A stretch of DNA of 64,000 nucleotides from Massospora cicadina. Lineage: Eukaryota; Entomophthoromycota; Entomophthoromycetes; Entomophthorales; Entomophthoraceae. The notes under the pieces were generated by a model that saw nothing but the letters and a program-made list of their open reading frames with translations, did no database searches and had not been told where the DNA came from. A program made the position numbers and the translations under genes. Location of the stretch: the NCBI GenBank assembly GCA_022478985.1, contig JAKSZP010007881.1, forward strand, positions 186,001-250,000, read 5' to 3'. Below are positions 59,107 to 64,000 of this stretch, piece by piece. Within the stretch, counting starts at the first letter, position 1. Each line of letters starts with the position of its first letter.

Positions 59107-59600
59107 CAACACCTGATTAACTCTCTATTTCTGTCCATCAGTCTGTAATTAGTATGCGGTAGATAGACATCTCTTGATTCCAAGGTCTGCAAGGAGTTTT
59201 TTTTAAAAGTTTGATGTGAACTGAGGCCCTCTGTCGGAAATTACCTCCTTGGGAGTACCATGATCAGGAATACTATTCCCAAAAAGATGTGCTATCTCTT
59301 TAGCTGTGACATTGGTAGTATTTGGGACAAGATAAGCCATTTTAGTGATTCTATCTGCCATAAACATTACTTCATTAAATCTTTGGGAACGGAATAGCTC
59401 TACTACAAAATTCATAGATATTGACTCCCATGGCTTTTGTGAAATTGATAATGGTTGCAATCGTCCTTCAGGAAGTCCTCTACGAACCTTGGTGCGCCCA
59501 CAAACCTCACATCTTGTCAAATATTTTAAGACGTCTCCTCTAAGGCCATGCCATCGATAGGTTTTTTGAATAAGTTGTATCTTTTTTAGGCTTTTTAGGA
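59107..59600 (-). pseudogene. Integrase of D, N-terminal and core piece
   Basis: The minus-strand frame 59203-59520 holds MTRCEVCGRTKVRRGLPEGR (end of the zinc domain), SISMNFVVELFRS (first-Asp position reads N in MNFV), VMFMADRITKMAYLVP, then PKEVISDRGPQFTSNF with the second Asp. After a frameshift TDGQK-stop-RVNQVLKK follows at about 59110-59140; the catalytic Glu codon is a stop. Confidence 0.82.
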
Positions 59601-59827
59601 TGCCCTGCCATGCCTACATTGTGCTAATCGCGTATGAATTCCAATCTTAAGTCCTTCTGGTATATAAAAACAACCTTTCCAGAATACTGACTGACCCTTC
59701 AACGATTGATCCTTTTGTACCACACACTGTCTAGGTTTTGAATGAGATCATTCTTCACTTTCTGACAGAAAGCATCATCATTTTGAACATCCAAAATCTC
59801 ATCTCCAAGGCCCAATAGTACAGCATG

Positions 59828-61010
59828 TTATAATAGTGCAGCGGGATCCTTGGTCTTCAGAAACACCTGCATATTAAACTTAGTAATTTTCCCCTTTGCA
59901 GGTATCATGTCAGGACGACGGCTTAGGGAATTTGGAACCACATTACTTTTACCAGGATTGTAATTAATATACAAGTCATAATCTGCCAGAGTAAGTGCCC
60001 ATTGGGCCTGACGCTGGCTTAATTGCTGTGGGGTGAAAAGTAAGTTAAGTTCATAAGCACTGTCAAAACTTTCACTGAGTACTTTGCACCACACAGATAC
60101 TGGCGCCAGTGCTTTAGAAATTGAACAACGGCCAACATCTCCCTGTCAAAGATAGAATAGTTGCATTCTGCTGGGATGAATTTCTTGGAATAGTAGGCTA
60201 GGGATGCAGCCTACTATCATCCCCCTCCTGCAACAAAACCCCCAAGAGAGTATCCTGAAGCATCAGTCTCAAATACGATGGGCTTTTCATCAATGGGCAT
60301 TGACAACACAGGTGCAGAAACAAAGGCACCCTACAAGTCAGAAAAAGATTTTTCCGCCACCTGGGACCATTTATATGGAACATTTCTGATGTAAGCCAGG
60401 TCAAGGGTAACGCAATAAAAGAAAAGCCTTTGATAAAATCCCTGCAAAAGTTTGCCAAACCTAAGAAACTGCAAGATCCTTCTGGCTATTAGGTGTAGGC
60501 CAAGATGTGATGGCATCCACTTTGTTAGGTGCCATGGTGAACCCATTCCAGCCAACAACATAACCAAGAAATTCAACTTCCTCCTGCGCAAACTCACATT
60601 TTAATAGCTTCACATGCAAGTTGTACCTTCTAAATTGCTCAAAGACCAAGTTCAAGTGCAGTAAGTATTCCTCCAGTGTCTTGCTGTAGATCAAAATGTC
60701 ATCAAAAAGCTACGCAGAAGTGGCATAGGTAGCCACCCTTGCACCATATTAATCATGTGTTTAATATACTAGGTGCGTTTCACAACCTAAATAGAGTAAC
60801 CAGATATTCAAATGGCCCAAATCATGTCTTAAATGCTGTTTTCCGAGTGTCGCCTTCTTTTGTCCATATCTGGTTAAAAGCGTCCTTCAAGTCAACTTTG
60901 GAAAAAATTGTAGCTCCAGACAATTGGTCACTCAAGTGATCAGCATCAAGTAAGAGATAACAGTTCTTTATGGTATATCATTGAGCTTCTACTAGTTTAT
61001 CCATGGCTGT
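59828..61010 (-). pseudogene. RT-RNase H relic of D
   Basis: RT: FSKVDLKDAFNQIWTKEGDT then FGPFEYLVTLF (60770-60910). The active-site region reads LFDDILIYSKTLEEYL (about 60660-60700), with both Asp kept. It continues as EFAQEEVEFLGYVVGWNG, TMAPNKVDAITSWPTPNSQK and FCRDFIKGFSFIALPLTWL (60198-60694). RNase H and tether: LADYDLYINYNPGKSNVVPN then SLSRRPD (59828-60094). Many stops and frameshifts. Confidence 0.85.
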
Positions 61011-61249
61011 ATTCCCCATCCTTCTTACTAACAAACAACAAGGGTAATGAACAGGTAGAATGGGTCACTCATATGAACCCCTTCTAAAGCATTGTGTCCA
61101 TGTATTCTCTCAGGGAAATTTGGTTCCTCTAATTGAACTGTAAATAGGTCCATTAGTGGGCTGCTTCCCTTCTAGTATCTCAATTGCATGATAAAAGGAT
61201 CAATAATCTAGTAGTTGATTGGCCTCTTAGTCTCCAAGCAGTGAAGCTC

Positions 61250-61705
61250 ATTTTGAGAGATACTCAGGAATCTTCCCTTTGCAAGGCTCCAATGAACACC
61301 TTGAGAAACTGTTGCAGACATGTCCAAACCTTTTGCCCTTCCAACTTACCCTCAATGAGTTTATCTTCAAGCTTAATTGTGATATAGTTCTTTTCATAAT
61401 TGTGCTGGAGTTCAACCTGTGTCCATCAAGGATACCCAAGAATTACAGGATGGGGTGCACTACGCAAGACCCAAAACTTAAATTGCATCTAACATACCCA
61501 AACTTTAAGTTAATGTGATGTGAGCAACGGCAAGCTAAAGGCTGTTTACCATTTCCTAATGTTACTTTCATCAAGGATTTTGTTAAATGCATCCCAGTAT
61601 CTTAATTGCATGTTCTGAGATGAATTTCTGTGAGGCCCCACTGTCCAGCAAAGACATAGTTTTCAAACTACTCTTTTCACCGTTTAAATTTAGAAATCGC
61701 TACTG
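61250..61705 (-). pseudogene. Protease region of D
   Basis: At about 61590-61660 the minus strand reads LKTMSLLDSGASQKFISEHA, an intact D-S-G-A aspartic-protease signature. The following block (61248-61439, MGILDGHRLNSSTIM) resembles the protease-RT linker. Upstream a stop precedes NLNGEKSS. gag is not visible. Confidence 0.65.
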
Positions 61706-62050
61706 GATAAGACTGCTTATCATTTTTAATGGGGAATTGAGGGTATGGGGTTTTCCTTTATTGTAAGGAGAATGTCTATAACTCTCCAGTTCCCAGCGTG
61801 GTAGTGCACGGTGCATAAGGCCAACGCCAGGGAACCAGCCGTTTGTTCAAAAGTTACTAGAGCCCCACAGAGGGTGCTGAAGCAACAGTAACTTAGGAAA
61901 GAGAAGTGTGATAATGATAATAAACAATGAACCAAAAGCAACGCGGTGCAAAAAGGGGAAAGGTGTAAACGTCCCAGGTTTGAGAGAACCTGAGCGACCC
62001 AATGGTGCACTAGTTAGAAATCAAATTGCATTTTAAAATAGATTGGTTAA
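61706..62050. other. Unassigned stretch between D and E
   Basis: A minus-strand open stretch (61726-62010, Leu/Ser/Phe-rich, no motif) could be D gag, an LTR or unrelated. I cannot assign it. Confidence 0.3.
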
Positions 62051-62699
62051 TGTAGCGTGAGACCTCATCAAAGAGGTCCGCTCACAGGATCGCTAGAGAT
62101 AACATAAGAAAAAATGGGAAAACGGGAAAGATTTATTAGAGAAGTTGAACAACAAGGAATGTTGTCAAAGAAAACATATTTAAACTTCTTTGGGGAAATT
62201 TGGGGTCTGCCAAAGCGGTCCCAAGCACTGATTCACCAATAGGCAAACACTACCATCCAAATTAGTAAAATACACCAAAACTGAACTCACTCAAGTAATT
62301 GATTGAATTTGGATCTGACCCAAACGCATAGTTTTGTAAATGGAATGGGTTTTGAACCCCCATTTCTCAATCAACCATATCAACCCATCATCGTTAATTG
62401 AATAGACTGTCTATTTTAACGCCTGGGCTGATGCAAGGGGCTGGGCGTTAGCCACCTCACTAGTACCAACCTGGGCATACTTGGTTTGTACCCAGCGTTG
62501 GTCTACTGTGTGCCTGAGATCAGGGAAAGCCTGAAGCTTCACCTTCTGGGCCTCCTGTCACCCATCCTTGTCCTTGGGGATGGTGTTCACTATCATGTCA
62601 TTTAACCATGACATTACCCTCTCCTCCTGACGGAGATCAACCCTCCCTCCAGGGGCTTGCGCTAGGGAAAAGTTCTTGTGAGCTGGGGCCAACTTCATT

Positions 62700-62960
62700 G
62701 TGTCAACAGTCGGTTTGGGTTGAGAGCTCAGCTTGGGAGAAACGCTTATGAAAGGCTTCAAACAGATCTTGGGCATGCACAAAGCCACACGCTGGGACCC
62801 AACTGTTCTCTGCAGCGTCAAAACCCTTCCAAGATACCAGGTACTTAGGTCTTCTTTTAACACAATGGAAGGCTACTATTTCCTCCACTTCCCACTTTGG
62901 CGCCCCATCCATGAGATAGGCCTCAGGAGTCTCTGGTAGGGAACCCTTGATCAACGTCAA
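62700..62960 (-). pseudogene. Chromodomain of E
   Basis: Reads LPETPEAYLMDGAPKWEVEE, then RRPKYLVSWKGFDAAENSWV and AQDLFEAFHKRF, a complete chromodomain with W/Y/W positions and the C-terminal helix, in one open frame. A Lys/Pro-rich tail follows (62558-62700) in another frame. Confidence 0.87.
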
Positions 62961-62999
62961 TTTGCTCTCATGAATAGACAGAGAAGATCTGAAATGAAG

Positions 63000-64000
63000 A
63001 GGGAAGATCTAGCTGGTATGAGGCATGGCCCACCTATCTAACAACGCGGTAAGGGTGAATCCTCTTTGGTCACAGCTTCTTGTAGGGCTGCTTGATAGGG
63101 ATGTTGCGAGCATCAAGCATCACGATATCCCCTTCCTTATACGCTGGACCCACTCAGCGCTTACCATCAGCGTTCTCCTTATACACTTTCATTGCCGCCT
63201 CAAAACTTGTAGAAACCCCCTGGTGGACCTTCTTGATAGTCTTGGAAAAGTTCACCACCACATCAATCTTAGATCCACATATGGGCTCCATGTTAAAGGC
63301 GGGGTTAAAGCCATGTTTGGCGAAAAAGGGGAACAACTGATCAAAAAGTGCAAAGTGTTGTTATAACTAAATTGGGCCATAGGAAGGTGAGAAACCCAAT
63401 CTGAATGATCCTTGGCGGTGTAACACAGCAGAAACTGTTCCAAGCACTGGTTCACTAGTTCTGTCTGCCCATCCGATTGGGGGTGATAGGCAGTTGAATG
63501 TAAAGGGCGAATCTGAAGAGTCTTACACAACTCTTTCCAAAAGATGGAGGTAAACTGGGGGCCTCAGTCGCTGATAATTTCTTGAGAACCCCATGAAGCG
63601 CAAACACATGGGTGATGAAGAGCCTAGCCATATCAGTCGCAGTTATTGTAGTTTTGCAAGTAATAAAGTGGGTGAACTTTTAAACCGGTCCACCACCACC
63701 ACCATAATGGCATCATAACCATCAGAGACAGGTAATTCCACAATGAAATCCACCGATAGGGAAGTCCAGGGCAATTATGCCTTCTGGACTGGTACCAACA
63801 ACCCTGCTAAAGGTTGAAAATTTGGTTTCATCTGGTTGCAGATAAAGCACTCTTTACAATACCGTCCCACATGATCAGGCAAGCCCTTCTAATTGTAAGT
63901 GCGTCATATCAACTCCAAGGTCTTTATTTTCCCAGGATGACCAATGGTGAGTCCAGCATGATGGTCCCGGATGATTTCCAGGCGCAGTGTTACAGCAGGA
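63000..64000 (-). pseudogene. Integrase relic of E
   Basis: Near the window end the minus strand shows CFICNQMKPNFQPL (end of the zinc domain), SLSVDFIVELPVSDGYDAIM with the first Asp and VVVDRF. 63252-63530 has STAYHPQSDGQTELVNQCLE with the catalytic Glu and WVSHLPMAQFSYNNTLH. 63154-63336 gives FPFFAKHGFNPAFN and the linker. The second-Asp segment near 63550 is frame-broken (Q/F-rich remnants). DDE mostly preserved in DNA. Confidence 0.83.

Larger units (their letters stand above)
47093..62050 (-). mobile_element. Chromovirus D (Ty3/gypsy), broken by two LINEs
   Basis: Minus-strand order from about 61.7 kb down: protease, RT, RNase H, integrase (split at 53817/59107 by LINE L-C), chromodomain, polypurine tract (minus strand CCTGGTGGGGGATGA, 53071-53085). 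The 3' LTR ends at 53070 (CCTGACA on the plus strand). Its other end is probably TGTTAGGG at 47093, with LINE L-B inside it. gag and the 5' LTR are not seen; element E begins at 62051. The limits at 47093 and 62050 are estimates. Confidence 0.72.
62051..64000 (-). mobile_element. Chromovirus E, 3' end only
   Basis: Minus-strand integrase and chromodomain followed by non-coding DNA that should contain the 3' LTR. The LTR edge is tentatively TGTAGCGTGAGACC at 62051. The rest of the element lies beyond the window, so there is no LTR pair or duplication to confirm it. It appears to have inserted near the start of D. Confidence 0.6.

Overview
This 64-kb window is a eukaryotic, AT-rich, repeat-dominated region and I recognise no intact host gene in it. 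Its families are degenerate Ty3/gypsy LTR retrotransposons (four with integrase chromodomains, i.e. chromoviruses), APE-type LINEs, ORF1-only half-LINEs and tRNA-derived SINE-like units. That combination fits a filamentous fungus, most likely a TE-rich basidiomycete, but the species cannot be read from the sequence. By my coordinates, recognisable mobile elements cover roughly three quarters of the window. Every pol, gag or ORF1 reading frame carries stops, frameshifts or lost catalytic residues.

Layout. 1-905: unassigned coding relic, minus strand. 933-3040: possible LTR-like or non-coding DNA. 3046-9197: complete Ty3/gypsy element A (minus), with ~700-bp LTRs and TSD TTCAC. 10.77-17.07 kb: very old repeat pair (probable LTRs), invaded by two adjacent SINE-like units (11.26-11.83 kb) and a half-LINE H2 (12147-14054, minus). 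17629-22897: LINE L-A (plus). 23939-36280: chromovirus G (minus), whose 3' LTR is split by chromovirus F (24130-30000, TSD AAAAG). 36.3-39.5 kb: AT-rich DNA with a plus-strand RT relic. 39569-44254: element B (minus), internally deleted. 44258-46162: half-LINE H1 (plus), inserted across the very end of B's LTR. 47.09-62.0 kb: chromovirus D (minus), interrupted by LINE L-B in its probable 3' LTR (47306-52644) and LINE L-C in its integrase (53818-59088). 62.05-64.0 kb: 3' end of chromovirus E (minus), running off the window.

How the parts fit together. The LINE family L encodes ORF1 (CCHC zinc knuckle) and ORF2 (APE endonuclease, reverse transcriptase with FADD, C-terminal CCHC). The half-LINEs encode only a diverged ORF1-like protein, yet both are full length (~1.9 kb) and have target-site duplications. 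Their 3' tail, and that of the SINE-like units, resembles the LINE 3' end, so the LINE enzyme could have mobilised all three classes. A second new observation is an inverted repeat centred exactly on the ORF1 stop codon in all three LINE copies, with the ORF2 ATG in its 3' arm and compensatory changes between copies.

Decay. Many differences between copies are C-to-T or G-to-A changes at CpG, including stop creation and probably the loss of the second catalytic Asp of two reverse transcriptases (YLDN and YMDN). This suggests cytosine-methylation-linked decay.
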